In this document: piece after piece, positions 20,123 through 33,300 of the stretch
Layout: the number at the start of each line of letters is the position of its first letter
Numbering within the stretch: position 1 is the stretch's first letter
NCBI GenBank assembly: GCA_001661515.1
Contig: LUVW01000013.1
Span: forward strand, 10,024-74,023
Length of the DNA: 64,000 bases
Origin: Capniomyces stellatus
Lineage: Eukaryota > Kickxellomycota > Harpellomycetes > Harpellales > Legeriomycetaceae
Direction of reading: 5' to 3'
The notes under the pieces: generated by a model
What the model saw: the letters and a program-made list of their open reading frames with translations, nothing else
Told to the model about the DNA's origin: nothing
The model's database searches: none
Translations under genes and position numbers: made by a program

Positions 20123-23100
20123 TTAGCACTGCTGGAAGTTAGGAATAGTTGGCCGTTTTTTGATACCGCTGATAACAGTCGGTTTTGTGCCAAAAGTGGC
20201 GCCACCTAGCCTTGTTGTACTGTAAGCGGTGGAATCGACAGAATCTGGGTAAAATTGCTGGCTAGTTTTGAATGCACTAGCGTTGTTTTTTAAGTTCAGG
20301 CTGGTGTTGGAGAGTATGTAGTCTTGGGGTGGAGGCTTACTTCTGTGCGTTGAGCCGCCAATTGGTTGGTATTTGGGTTTGGTTGTAGCAGTGTGCTGGT
20401 TTCTGGGGGCTACTACACCAGCATCGTGGTTGGGGCTTGGTCTCGTTGCTGTAGAAGACTTGCTGAAATTGGGAGGCGTGGGGTTTCCATGCTGTTTGTT
20501 GTATATCCTTAAGTTTGCTGGCAGTGTTCTGTACATCAACTCGCTGTTGTTTCCTTTGTTCCTAACACTAACACTACCACTACCACTACCACTACCACTA
20601 TCACCACCACCACCACCACTACTACTACCCGGCTTGGCTTTTGGTGACAAGTTTTCATAATAGTTTTCCGCGTTGTTACTTCTTAGCTTTGACACGGGAC
20701 CGGCCTTGCCAATGCTTGGTCGACCCTGAGCGGAGCTGTTGGTGGAGAGGGATGAGTTTATGGTGCTATCGCTTGAATTGCTGACTACACTGTTGGGGTT
20801 GGATTTGGAGATATTTGGATTAGAGGCTGAATTTGATAATTTAGCCTCCCTAGGAGATCCAGTGTCAAACAATTTGCTAAACTTGGCTGCTGGAAATGCT
20901 TTCAAAGTGTTTGAGTTTGGCGACATTGAGCTGTTGATGCTGCTGCTGCTGCTTCCTGTGCCTCTTACTCCGCTAAACGAGCTATTTGCATTTGTTGGCA
21001 AGGAAAATGGGCTTCTAGAAATGACAGGGCTTCTACCGCCAATGATCGGACTAAGATTAGAGCCGAAAAATCTGCCTAGACTGCCACAGCTGACAGAACT
21101 GCCTCTGTTTATGCTGGGTTCTGGGTTTAGCCCACTCCCAGACGGCTTTTTAGACAGCTTCAAAGTGGTTGGGGGTCTGATCCCAGGTCTGCCAAGTACT
21201 GGTTTAGGGTTGGTTGGGGTTGTGTTTAGCTGCTCCAAGCCCCCACCAATTCTTTGTGCACGAGTATCTCTTGGTGCATTTTTATTAACACCAGATTCCA
21301 TGCCCAAACCCGGTCCTAAATCCATGCCAGAACTATACTTGGGAACTGCCGCAAGTTTGGTGTCCACGGATATGTTTGGCCCTACTTTCTGCCTGTCTGG
21401 TACCGGCGACCTCTTTACATTTAGTGGTGACAGTAATTTGCCAGCATTGGGAAGGAATCTCATTTGTGTTTTAAGTCGGGAACTCTGGAGTCTGTCTTTC
21501 AACTGCGAGTCAGCTTCTACTTGCCCAGACGCACTTGGGCTCTGCGAAGACGAATCGCTGGTGAATCCTGATGAGATCTGAGATTCAGCGTTTTTCAGCT
21601 TGTCTTTTATTTTTCTGTGCGTCGTGCGCTTAATTTCATGAAACCTGTTGGCATCAGAACATCTGTCAACGTTTTGCTTGAGCTGCAGTTTTGCTAGCTC
21701 GTCGTACAGCTCGTCAGGCGAACCAACACATACTGAATCGCCTACTTCCTCAAACACGTTGCTGTTTGGCTCTCTCTTGGCACCCACTCGTACACGCTCC
21801 AAGTTCCCCTGCTTATCTACTCTACACAGTCGATATTCAAAACTGCCTATTTCCTTTATAACGTTTTTTACGCCCTCATTTTTTCCTCTGCCAAACTTAC
21901 CACCTAACTCCTTTTTCGCATCGGTTGCTGGGCTGTTGGTTTCAGCTCTTTTCGCTGCATCAATATCCTTAAGCGTTGAGGTTGTTGTTCCAGAAACTGC
22001 ACTGTCTTTGTAACCAAAGTCATCTCCATCCCCTTGGTCTCCATCCAGCTTAGAACTGCACCCTGAGTTGGTGTCCTCATACCCCATCAACAGTGAGTTC
22101 AAGCTGCACTCGTACCCACGCCCATTATTATAGACTCCGGTTTTATAGCCCACCGTATCAATAGCATCAAACCTTGCCACCATATCCCTGTACTTTGGCA
22201 TATACTTCTCTGCCATCGACTTTACATTTACAAATCTAATACAAGCGTCGTTAATGTCGCTGTTTATCGATCCGTCAACCAAAAACTTCAACACCGCCTT
22301 TTTCTTTCCAGGCATCACATTTCCTCTCCTAAACTCCTTTGGCCTTCGCAGCCGGCTTTTCCCTGCCCCCTTACCCTTCAACTCCTTTTGTTCCCCGTAC
22401 AAATCAAATATCATCTTTGATATTTCTGGGTGATCTTTAAGCCCTCTTCCCAGTATTTCCATATCTTTCTTACTTATCTCCTTGACTTCCTCCTTGCGCA
22501 CTATGTGTTTATTGACCATAATCAATACAGTCCAGTAAACTATTAGCCCAACAAACCCAACATATTCAAATAGCCTCATTTTACTTGGCAATATGATTTC
22601 GCAGCAACCTATACGCGAATCTCCCACTATTATTCGCCAATTTTCTGTACAAACTTACCTTTGTTTTCCCGACTTATCACCACCTCATACACCTTCACGT
22701 TTTCCTTATCCAGTCTCTCTGTTCCATCCAGATAGCCAAGGATTTGAATCTCAAACCCATTTCTCCCTTTATTGACACTGCCTGTAACATCCTTTTCTCT
22801 ACCACATGCAAAATCATCCTCTTTGCTGCCTGCTAGCTCAGGGCTGAACCTTCCCATAATCGTTTCTATAAAACTTAGCTCGGCTGGTGGCTCCTCGTTC
22901 ATTAGCAGATCGCTATCCCTGTTTATCCGCAGCCTATTTGCCACAAGCCTCGTCCAGTCCTTTCCATCGCCGCTTTTATCGTACCTTGCCTTCATTTCCC
23001 CCATTTCTATCTTCCAGCTTATCATCTCTTGCTCCACCGACACTCTTCTGTTCCTTATCTTGTTGAATTTCTTCTCCTTGTCAATCTTCAGCTCCTTCGT

Positions 23101-23718
23101 GAACTCGCTTTCTGCCGCTACTGCTTTGGTTCTTGCAAAGTACGGCGTTTCTGGCGGGCTTTCTGAAAAAAACATTGGCTCTTTTGTAAATGTTTGGCTG
23201 TACCTCGATACCAATGTCTCTTCGTCTTTAGCATTTTCTTTCAGCCAGCTATCCCGTCTACTACTCAGTCTCTCCTCAAAGTCCATTACCCTCCTCCTAC
23301 TACCACTGTCCCTGGTACTTTCTAATTTACTGCTATTGGTATTATCTATACTTTCAAACCTTGACCCATTTGTTAGCCGCTTTACTGCCCCTAGCTTGCG
23401 AATACTTCCCGCATTATTATCACATTCTACATCCTCTACAATAGAGCTCACTGTCTCCATTAAACGGTCTGCTGCTATTGAAATATGCCTGTTATTGTTG
23501 TTTATTTCCTCAATAATGTCGTCTAAATTCTCTATCCATGTTTCCCCTAAATGACTCAGCCTCCTTCTCGTTTTGTTCTTCATTTTGCCAAACTCGCTGT
23601 TGTTTCTTCTCCCTACAATAACCGAATCGTACTTTCCCTCCTTGTCCAATAGCTCATTTATCAACTCATTTTCCTCAAAATCAATCACGTTCCAGTACCC
23701 ATTTGACTCTTCTTCCAT
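20123..23718 (-). CDS. Large Ser/Asn-rich protein of unknown role, possible divergent PX domain
   Basis: Probable two-exon gene: 23718-22659 and 22500-20123, joined in phase 1 (donor GTAAGT at 22658, acceptor CACATAG ending at 22501), giving 1145 residues. An alternative acceptor at 22609 is also in frame and would give 1181 residues, adding a hydrophobic stretch. I prefer the first because its 158-base intron matches others here and contains a CTAAT branch-like site. Across the junction, NGFEIQILGYL...VYEVVISRENK and the later KKAVLKFLVDG...ACIRFVNV resemble the start and end of a PX phosphoinositide-binding domain, but the family match is weak. Before it is a charged, partly helical region; after it are about 650 residues rich in Ser, Asn, Gly and Pro, ending in NFQQC. 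Two separate genes remain possible. Confidence 0.72.
22501..22658 (-). other. Predicted intron with a hydrophobic open frame
   Basis: Donor GTAAGT, branch-like CTAAT, acceptor CACATAG. Read in frame, its 3' half would encode a membrane-helix-like segment (FEYVGFVGLIVYWTVLIMV). This could be an artefact of translating intron sequence. The competing acceptor at 22609 would keep that segment in the protein. Confidence 0.55.
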
Positions 23719-26700
23719 TTTTTCCTATGCCTTACTCCCTCTCTTGTTTTTGTCTCTTGTATTCTTGAATCACGCCACTATTTAATTTTGGTTTCTATTT
23801 CATTTACCCCGCTCCTCTATCACATACGTCCCTACCCCAATATACCTGTGTGTTTATTTGAACAATTTATGATCTAAAAGCTTTAAAACGTCTCATTGAT
23901 AGTGTTTAAAACTATGGAATATACAAGTTGGAAAAGAAATGCAAAAGAAAAATAGAACCCGACTTGTAAAGCACATTTCTCTATTAAATGCACCACTGCA
24001 CATATTACTCGTCTACTTTTTTTTCCTTTTTGGAATCAAACTTTGCTTGAGACTTAGATTTTGCTCATCTTTTTTTGTTTTTTTACGCTACTCAATTTTA
24101 ATCTACCGCTTTTTACTAGTTGAATTACCTTGTGATTCCAGAAATGAGCTTCTTTAATCAGGTAATTGTTGCATAATTCACAATTTTCAACTGCACTGGT
24201 ACATGATTTGCTACAACACGAGTAAAGCTTCTTTTGCTTTACTATAATTCTACATTTTCCTGAACAATTTTAATTTAAACTTTGGCCAATAATGAATAGA
24301 GTTGCATTTACTGGCTGTTATAGTTGCTAGCTTTTTGTTTTTTTCAACACGATTTTTTAAACTTGATTTTTTAAATAGGATCTTCAAACTCGACATTCTA
24401 CTTTATAAAAGCATCCAAGATTAGTCGCTTGATTCTTTTATTTACATTTTTGCCATATAATTTCCCTAGACAACTTTTCTTTTTCTCCTGCCTTTCAATA
24501 GTAAATTAGTAAATATAATTTAATTTAAGTTCGACGATTCAATTTGAGTCATTATCTCTGTTGCTATTTGCCAAAAAAGACGTTAATTTTGTTTGCTAAA
24601 TTCTAAATTTGGGATTTTCAATTTACTTTGATCTTTAACATTGCTACTTTTGCTTGCATTTGCAAACAGTATTACTAAAATCAACAGGTATTGAAATCGT
24701 TGGTAACATTCTGATAATTTCTAGATTATGAAAAGGATCGCCAATTAACAAACATACAGATTGCAGCCTATATCAATGTCAAATTACATCATCTTTAAGC
24801 CTCAATTTCTATCCCCTGACAAAGTCAACCTAGTGTTTTAACACAATCTCCAAAGTAAGAGTAGAGTTAGTTGGCTGTTTTCTGGCATCAAAACAAGGCT
24901 TGGTTAGCCGTTTAAAAATGTACAAAAGCTAAAATAACACTGGTGATTTCAAACCTTATTTCAAACACAATGGCTTGCCTTTTTTTTTTTTTTTTTTTCT
25001 CATCCCTACCATACCTTAGCACACCAAAGTAGACCTTCAATAATATCAACCACCACAGAAACTGTAACTGCTGGTTTTAAGCCAAAGCTGTTTTTTCTTC
25101 ACTCTTTATTGGATTTTGTTCATTCGCACTAAAAAATAAATTGTGCGAGATTTGAAACCTAAACAATGTTAGCAAATTAGAAGAACTTTTAAAATAGAGC
25201 CAATTTACATTTAGGACAGTGAAATTTTAATTTATCTTTAATCATTCCACATTGTGGTTTGGCACCTTACTGTTATTGACATTGCCACTGAAACCAGGCT
25301 CAACGTCTTGGTGGAGAGAAAACTCGTTTGATAATAGACCATACTTTGTCATTTATTCTCCTGTTATTATTACCTTTCGGTTTGCTTTTTTTTCTTTTTT
25401 TATTAGTATTGAATGGTTTGATTTTCTCGTATAATCAATACTGATCGACATTGCTCAGAACTAGTGTTGCATGATTGAATATCTCCACTAGTATTACTGC
25501 GCAAAGTACTATCATGATGTACTTGATAATTTGGTGTATTAAAGATACCAGAGTAAAACAATGTGCTTAGAAATTCCATGCTTAAGAGCCAGACTAATAT
25601 CTAAAAGCACTATCCCGGCACTTTACTTTCGCGGCAAACCATAGGATATATAGATAGCAGCATTTTGTTGAAAAGACATAGGCATCTTAGCAAAGCTGTG
25701 CTAGCCGCGTTGATTTTGAAAATGGTTAAACCGGAGCTCACAAATAAGGACCAACTAAGATTCAACAACATCAACCATTACTAAAACCTAGTTATCAATT
25801 TATTTTAAAATAATTAACCTAGCATAGATAGCTAGCTAGTACTTAGCCAAAAGTAATAATTAACTTTCTTACTACCAACAATAATAAAAAAGAACCGAGT
25901 AAATAACAAAAAAAAAGTATAGCAATAGGACAACAGAGTTTGACGTTTGACATGTTTCCTTTTTAAATTGTAGAACAAACAGTACTAAAATTGGATTTCA
26001 AAGTCATAAGAAGGGAGGGGGGGTGTTTGATATTTGGCACCTTGGCATTCAGGCTCAGCATTTAAAACGTGTAACATCATTTTACTATAAAATGACACCG
26101 ATACTATATTGCCATTGGTTGCGGCAGAATGAGTATTTAATTTATCAAGTACCGCAATCTTTGCTGGGGTTATTGGCATACCCGTTACCATTATCAATTC
26201 CAATAGCGTACTTGAAACGTAAAAAGCAACAAAACTATTTAAATACCGAGTTATTGGCGATTTTATTGATGGCATACAATTTGTAAGGATCAGTGATTCA
26301 ATTTTAAGCCGACCTGAGTTCAAGTTTAAAAAGTTAGTAGCTTGGGGTAGTCTTTTTTTTTGTCGTTGGTAATCTGAGTTTGATAGTTTAGTACATCAGT
26401 ATAACCAAATGACGACTGGTAAGACCATTTAAGGCGGCAGGAGTAGCTTTCTGGAAAGCTCAGCACCAAGATATAAGTTATAGGTTCAATTATAATATAG
26501 TAACAAAGGTAATAATAAAGATACCAGAGGTTATTTTAGTATATCCAAGCACACGCTTCAAATATACCGTTGGGTACAAGTAAATAGCCTTGATATAGGG
26601 TTGGAATAAAGCAAGAACTCTTTGAATAGATTGCCAGCCAAAAGATTGGCATATTATTGGGGTTCTTTAAAAACGAAAAGTAGTGCAAACCTTTTTGGTC

Positions 26701-28077
26701 CAACTTTGCTTTACTTTCATGCCATAAAATAATAGGCAGAATAGTTGGAGCTAGATCATGGCAAAGTGTAAATAATAAGGCATGTTAAAGTGCTTGTTGA
26801 TCGCTGTAGTAGTGACATGTTAATCTTGGTATTGCACTCTTTATCAAGCCAGAAGGTATGCTGCGGTCTAATAGTGTATGTCAGATGGACTTGTTCAAAT
26901 TTCTCGGCTATAAAAAGCAAAATAAAGAATAAAGAGTTCCTTGGCCACTTGGCCACTTGGCCATTTGTCTACCATTCTACTTTTCACTATTATCACAGGT
27001 TAAAGCCTCTACGATGTACTCCTTAAAAATGCTTTAAGATTTTGCTCAAACAGTGGCATCAAAAGGTAAAAGCGATTCTATGCTTCTAAAATAAGGTTAA
27101 ATAAAAAACACGCTATGGGGCATTTTTCTATCAACGTACTATATTTGGTTTAAAGTATATTATGCTCAGCATTTTGTAATTACGAAAATAGGCGTAGTTT
27201 GCCCAACTTGGTATTTCTAAATTGGGAAGAGTTTTATGGAAGATAAACAAGTAACTTATTCATGATTATCAACTTGACTAATTTGGGTCACCTAGTTGAA
27301 CTTGGACAAACTATCTTTTACTGTAACAACAAACATAATGGTTTTGTTTTGTTTTTGTTCGGCTTTTCAAAAGTATCAACAACACTAAAGTAAAGTCCGC
27401 GCCTTATAAATAACGCTTTCAGGCCATGGTAACTTGGGCTGATTTTTTAGTTCTTTCAAGTCGATCTGGTACACTGCTACTACCACTACCACTAATTATA
27501 CGAAAAAAGGGATACTAATTTCAATAAGAGTAAAAAAAAAAAAAAAGAACACTGGCATTAGCTGAATAATACGATCATTTTCGGTTTCTATAACTCAAAA
27601 TAATTCGGTTTAAAATACATCGCGATTTAATAGCCAATTTTCAAATACAAAATCGTACCCAATCAACAGGCGGCTTAGGCTTTCAGAGATTTAATTCATC
27701 TAAGCGTTAACAGTTCTGAAGCAATATCATTAGTTAATCTGAAATAAACTCAAATTCTTTGTTCAGGTTTAACCAACAGGTTTTTGTCCAGCTGAGACTA
27801 ATCAACACAATTAGACACTGACTAATTTCAATTAGTTTAATGTGTTTGTCTCGTTAAAGTATCTTCCAAAGCGATATCAATTAAATAAATATTTAAGAAA
27901 GCAAATATCCCAGTTCAGTTAATCAACAGACAGAGAAATATAATTACGGGAACTAATCACCGACTTACGGGATATTGAAACATAACAAAGGCGAAAAGTT
28001 CACACAAACACCAAAAAAAAAGGAAGCGCGTAGTATAAAGAGCGAAATAGGAAGAAACCGATTGAAAGCACACAATT
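23719..28077. other. Long intergenic region, nothing recognised
   Basis: About 4.4 kb, the longest gene-free stretch. It holds the two divergent promoters, a T run near 24981-24998, and a small direct repeat GCCACTTG near 26943. The longest open frame (112 codons, 25985-26323, minus) has no signal peptide, motif or splice partner and is probably chance. No tRNA or transposase motif was seen. Confidence 0.5.
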
Positions 28078-29831
28078 ATGCAGTTATATCTACGCTTGCC
28101 AAAAACGAAGCCAGTGTCTCTTGTGTCTTTGGTTTTGATGAATGGAAGAGAAGACGATTCTTTGCTTGAAAAGTTGGTTTTGCTGACGCAGAAGCGGGAA
28201 GAAATGAGAATACTGTTAAGAGAGCAGGACAAAATAACAGAGTACTCATCGGCGGTAAAGTTAGTATCCACAATCAAGACGTATTTGGCAGAGTTAAGGG
28301 CGATTGACGATTACATCCAGAACAACGAAAGCCTAGAGCAATCACAGAGTGGTAAATGCATAAATCCAACAATTAAATTGTAAAAAATTGGAATGAATTG
28401 GACTGAGCAATAGCCAATATATTTAAGTAATAAATAATTGAAAACAAGTATACCATTTCATTTTACAATGCAATAGTTGTGTTTATTTGGAAAAGTGCGT
28501 TTGTCGAAAGCAACAGAGCAGTGCTGTCTGGGATATACAGCAGGCAAACGCGGGATAACAGCCATACGGAAACGAGCATGAAGGGGGGCATGAGTCCATT
28601 GGTATTGGGAGGTCGACGAGAAGGAAGTGAGGGTAAAGGAGACAACGGGACAAGGTCGAAATCCAGCAGTATTGCAGACTCGAAGAATGGTGGCTTGGAG
28701 GGCATTGGAGAAAATAGAGTTTCGGGTGGGTATAGCGGGATTTCAATAGCAACCAAGCCGACAAAGACGAACAGTCGCCAGAGCTTTGCAAGCTATCTGA
28801 TTAAGCCATTCAATTCAAAATCAACACAGAACGCAGATATTAAGTTTGAGATAGCAAATGTGTTGCTGTCGCTGGGAATAAGCAAAGTGATGCTGGCTTA
28901 TATGCAGATCGACACGTTTGACTTGGTGATAAACCACGATGAAAATGACATAATGTTACCGCAGGAGGACAGCAGCAAGTCGGGTTCAGGGTCAGGCAAG
29001 TTTTTCAAAGGCTTTCCGAGTGGAAAGGGGATTAAGAAGGTGTTTTTTGCAAAGAGTAAGCAAAGTTCGCTAGGGAGCAGAAGCTCGAGTTCGCGCAACA
29101 GTAATAGCGGGAGCTTTGAGGTAAGCGGGGCACAGCAAGAGGAGGCGAATCTGTTGATTGAGGAGCGCAATGCGGCGATGGCAATGCAAGAGCTCCGGGA
29201 GGCAGCAGGGATATTCAACTATATGAGGGTAAATATTCTTCCATCGATAAATCTGCTTGCTGTCCATTCACCTGACCTTGAGCCATCGGTTCAGCTGATG
29301 CTGGAGACGTTGGCGTTGGCGGATGCGGATAGATTGGCGGCTTGTAAAGCGGCACGGCACAACTACAAGTCAACAACGATCAGCCGGATGATGTTGTATG
29401 TGACAGAGCGGTATGCAATGGTGCTGAGTATAATGGATACCTTGAGAATGGATGACCGACAGAGCGTGAATAGCGAGTTTAAACATTATGTAAAGAACGG
29501 CCATAGGCTGGTGTACAGTCTGTCGTTGGTGTACCTGGCCAAAGCGGCATACGAGTCAAACCAGTATGGGCTAGCAGTTGGGTACCTGCGCGATTGTCGA
29601 GATGTTTTGAATAAGCTGACAGGGTCTAGCTCGGTTCATTCGATTAGCGCAAAGAAGATTCTTGAAACAAGCGTAGATGATCTATATTCGCTTTACACCG
29701 GGGTCAATGATAGGGTTGGGTATGAGTATGTACCGAGTAGCGAAGAGCTGAAAGTCAAGATACCTATGGGAAGACCGTTCAATGAGATCATTCCTTACAT
29801 GTCAAACACACAAAAATCAAATTTATTTTAA
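28078..29831 (+). CDS. palC: BRO1-domain protein of the PalC/Rim23 type
   Basis: Two exons, 28078-28351 and 28477-29831 (phase 1; donor GTAAAT, acceptor ATAG), 542 residues. PalC/Rim23 binds ESCRT-III in the ambient-pH (Pal/Rim) pathway that activates PacC/Rim101. The N-terminus (LRLPKTKPVSL) and the segment TYLAELRAIDDYI match the PalC start. After the junction come VFIWKSAF (family: F-x-W-R), then FEIANVLLSLGISKVMLAYM (about 215), the BRO1 core EAAGIFNYM (about 332), and YLAKAAYESNQYGLAVGYLRD (about 445). A Ser/Gly-rich basic insert of roughly 70 residues interrupts the domain at about 250-320. The BRO1 family is clear. PalC in particular, as opposed to another single-BRO1 protein such as BROX, is likely but not certain. 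Confidence 0.83.
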
Positions 29832-30374
29832 AACGAGTGACAAATGAAAGATAGCGTAGATAAGATGTGAGGGTGTGGCATATTGGGTTTTTTGTGTGGA
29901 ATGGTGGGGGGGGGGGGTAGGGCTGAGAAGGGGACTGTATGTGTTGTTTGATTATTGCTTTTATTGCTTTAATATTATATTTGCATATTTTATAACTATT
30001 ATTGTTAATATATTTAAACTAATATTTCCTCTCAATCCTACTCTATTGTGTGTCACCACAATTAGTTTGAATCGCATATTAGACTGTAATTTAATAAATT
30101 TATTATTAGCCAAAAATTTCTGAAGCACACTCTGCTTTTAGTAGCAGTATTAATGGTAGTAGTAAATTATTATTTTTTAAAAAAAGAAACAGTTAGCTTG
30201 TGTTGGTACAAAATAGTTGAATTGCAAAGCAAGATACAACAGATATTAAAAAAGTAAAAAAGCGCAAATAAGCAATAAAAAAAATGATTTAGATGATAAA
30301 ACTAGGCAAAGGTAGATTATAGCAAAAAAAAAAAAAAAATAACAATAAAAAAAGGAAGATAAAGTTGCATCAAT
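29832..30374. other. Convergent 3' intergenic region with a G run
   Basis: Lies between the ends of the converging PalC-like and SH3BGR-like genes. Contains an uninterrupted run of G around 29907-29919 and several A tracts. No coding signal. Confidence 0.6.
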
Positions 30375-33300
30375 TTAATATTCAAAGGGCTCTTGGTCAA
30401 GACCTAGCCATTCTTCAAGCGACCCATCTTCATTGGCGTTGAAAAAGTCCTCGTATAAACCCTTGAACTCAGAGTCAACATAGATTTGGGGAATGGTCAT
30501 GTTTCCTAATGCCTTCCGCTTCATATATGATTTGGCAGCTTGGTCAGCAGCGATGCAAATGACCTCATACTCGATCTCGTGTGTTTCTAGGATTCTCACT
30601 AGGTTTTTGATTTCAGACTTGTACTTTCTGTTTCCCGAAACTGTCGATCCGTATATTTGCACTCTTGGTGTAACATATTCATCTTCACTACTATCTTCTT
30701 CACTACTATCTTCCTCACTGCTATCTTCCTCGCTAGTTTCCACTTTGTTGGTATTCTCTTCACTACTTTGAACTGCTTCTCTAGCTTTATGCTCTGCTTT
30801 TACAATTGGTTTCGTGTCTACACCTGACTTCAATCCCGACTCTGGTTCTGACCTTAACCTCAATTCCAATTCAGATTTAGATTCCAATTCAGATTTTAGT
30901 TCTAATTCAGATTTAGATTCCTGTAGCGATATTTGGTCTTCTTCAAGTATCGAAGCCTTTGAGGGAGTTGTAGCAAGTGCATGAATATCCAGCTCCACTT
31001 TGCTGCTTTCTTCAGTTTCTTTTGTTTGGATTGCTACACTGTTACTGTTGTTTTTGGTATCTGCCTGGACAGGTTCTTGTTCTTCAAGGGTTGGCTTTTC
31101 CAATTCCTCTGTGCCGACCCGATCCGTCTCTTTATTGGTGCTTGTGGGTTCAGCGTTTTTAAGATCATTGGTGCTACAGGTGTCACTTTGCTTGCTTTGA
31201 TCATCGGTACCTTGGCTGCTTTCATCTTGTTCATTGCCCTCACTTACGCTTTCCAAACCCAGTTGTACTTGGCTGGAATTGCTGGCTGTGCTTCTGGGTT
31301 TAGGCAATTGCGGCAGCTTTATATATGATTTTGTTTTTGCCCGTTTATCTGGACTTAGATCCGAGTCCTGCTTCCCAGATTCCACACTTGGCACTTTGTT
31401 TTGCACAGGCACGGTCTCAGGCTCAAGCTCAGGCTCAAGCTCACTGATACTCTTCCCAGACAACTCTGGGCCTTCATTTTGAAGTTCAGCATCGTCTGGA
31501 CTGATATCTGTTTGTGGTCGTGTGTCGTTTTGGGTTTCTTCTGTATAATCGTGTACTTGCTCGACCTTCTTCAATTCCAGCTCCCCAATGTGATTTTCTG
31601 GACCGTTTTGTCCAAGTCCAAGTCCAAGTACCAAAGTTTCTTCAGCACTATTGCCAATTTTAGGCGTTTGCTGCATTTTTTCGTCTACTACCGATGTCTT
31701 CCTTTCGTGTTTGGCGTACTTGTTTGCCACTGTAGTATCTATAGTCACTGTCTGTTGTTCGCTCTTATCGACACTCTTTTCTGGTTCAACTGACACTACG
31801 TTACTACTGCTGTTGTTACTGCTGTTGTTACTGCTGTTGTTACTGCTGCTATTGACTATGGTGCTAATCATTTCCGGATTCAACTCTGGCTTCAGTTCCA
31901 TACCTTTTTTAGAGTAGTTGTTTTTTTCCACCTTGGCACCTACTGCATTTGAGTCTGGACCTGAGTCCGCTTCCACTGTTTTTGTTCGGCTCATTTCCAC
32001 ATAATAATGTTCATCAGTCTCGTTGTTTCCCTGGCTGCTTGTTGCTGCCTTGAGGTCAACTTGCGTGCTCTCAACTCCAGCTCTATTCGCTGTGCTGTTG
32101 ACACCCAAATTCTTGGATTCTGTTTTTGTGTAATCACTGGTTAATGTCGAGTCTAGCATTGATTCAATCACCGAGTCAAAGTCCAAAGTGTCACTGAACT
32201 CGCCTCCACCATGAACCTTATTTTCTGTGACTAATGTGCGGTTTTGGCTCTTTTGATTATTAAGCCCAGTTGTTTTTAGAGGTGATGTTTTATAGTCAAA
32301 GTCAATATCAAAGTTTGAGCTAGGAGTGGGGTTGGAAATAGAATTGGAAACAGCCTTGAAATTCAATTTGGGAACAGGATTGGAAATCGAATTGGAAATG
32401 TAACTCAGGTTTGGATCTTGTCTGTCTGTATTGTTTATCGAATTGTATATATTCAGGTTAAAGTCCTCCAAGTACGAATCCTTGAATTTTCCCACACTGA
32501 AATCGTCCTCGGTTGTAAACTTCAATACTGGCTCGGTCTCTCTCACCAACTTTCCATGTTTCAGGTCGTATGCATACTCTCTTTCTTTATTTCCAATCCC
32601 ATCCACCTGTGCACCTTTCCCATTTCCAGTGGTTTTGGCCCCAAAAATATCCGAGAACTCGTTTGCTAGCACAGGCTCTTCCGAAAAATAGTCAAAGGTA
32701 CTTGCAGCCATTCCGTCATAAAGCTCAAGTCTAAAATCTGTGTTCTCATTCTTTGGCTCTCCGCTCACTTTGGGCCGATTGCCCTCCTCGTGCTGAATGT
32801 TTTTTATAATCGTCTTTCTTTTATTTTCATGCTCAAGGTCTAGGTTTTTCAGCAATCCATCAAACTCTGCTACAAAATCCAAATCCACTTTATGGCCAAT
32901 ACCGTCCTTTCCAAACATTGTGTACGCTTCTTTAGGTCCCACTGAGCTCGCATTAGCTTCTCTTTTATCTGATCCCAACAAAGACCCAAACCTCAATTCC
33001 CCAGCCCCTTCCTCTTCCTTTCTCTCTTCCTCTTCCTCCTTCTCCTCTTCCACAACCGCCAACCCCGTCTTTGCCTTTTCAATCCTCTCCTTTTCCATCT
33101 TTATCAAATACTCTTCATAGTTCTTTTTCGTTTCGGCCAAAATAACTGAATCTGTAAACTTTTTTACAGTAACAAACTCTTTGTTTATCTTCTCAACAAT
33201 ATCCCACGACTCTATACTAGCTTGTACCTCGTCAGTGCCGTTTGCTTCTCCCCCCTTCTCTATACTCAATATTGACGTCTCTTCAGCTTTGGGACGTGTC

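Noticed and set aside
20739..21581. 280-codon + strand frame opposite the Ser/Asn-rich gene at 20123-23718
   Set aside because: Antisense shadow rich in Leu/Gly/Pro with no recognisable feature.
22580..22627. Separate gene start just upstream of 22579
   Set aside because: The frame opens at GTG, not ATG. The nearby GTAAGT donor and matching phases favour splicing to the upstream exon, though two genes cannot be fully excluded.
25985..26323. 112-codon frame in the largest intergenic region
   Set aside because: No signal peptide, membrane segment, motif or plausible splice partner; composition fits chance in AT-rich DNA.
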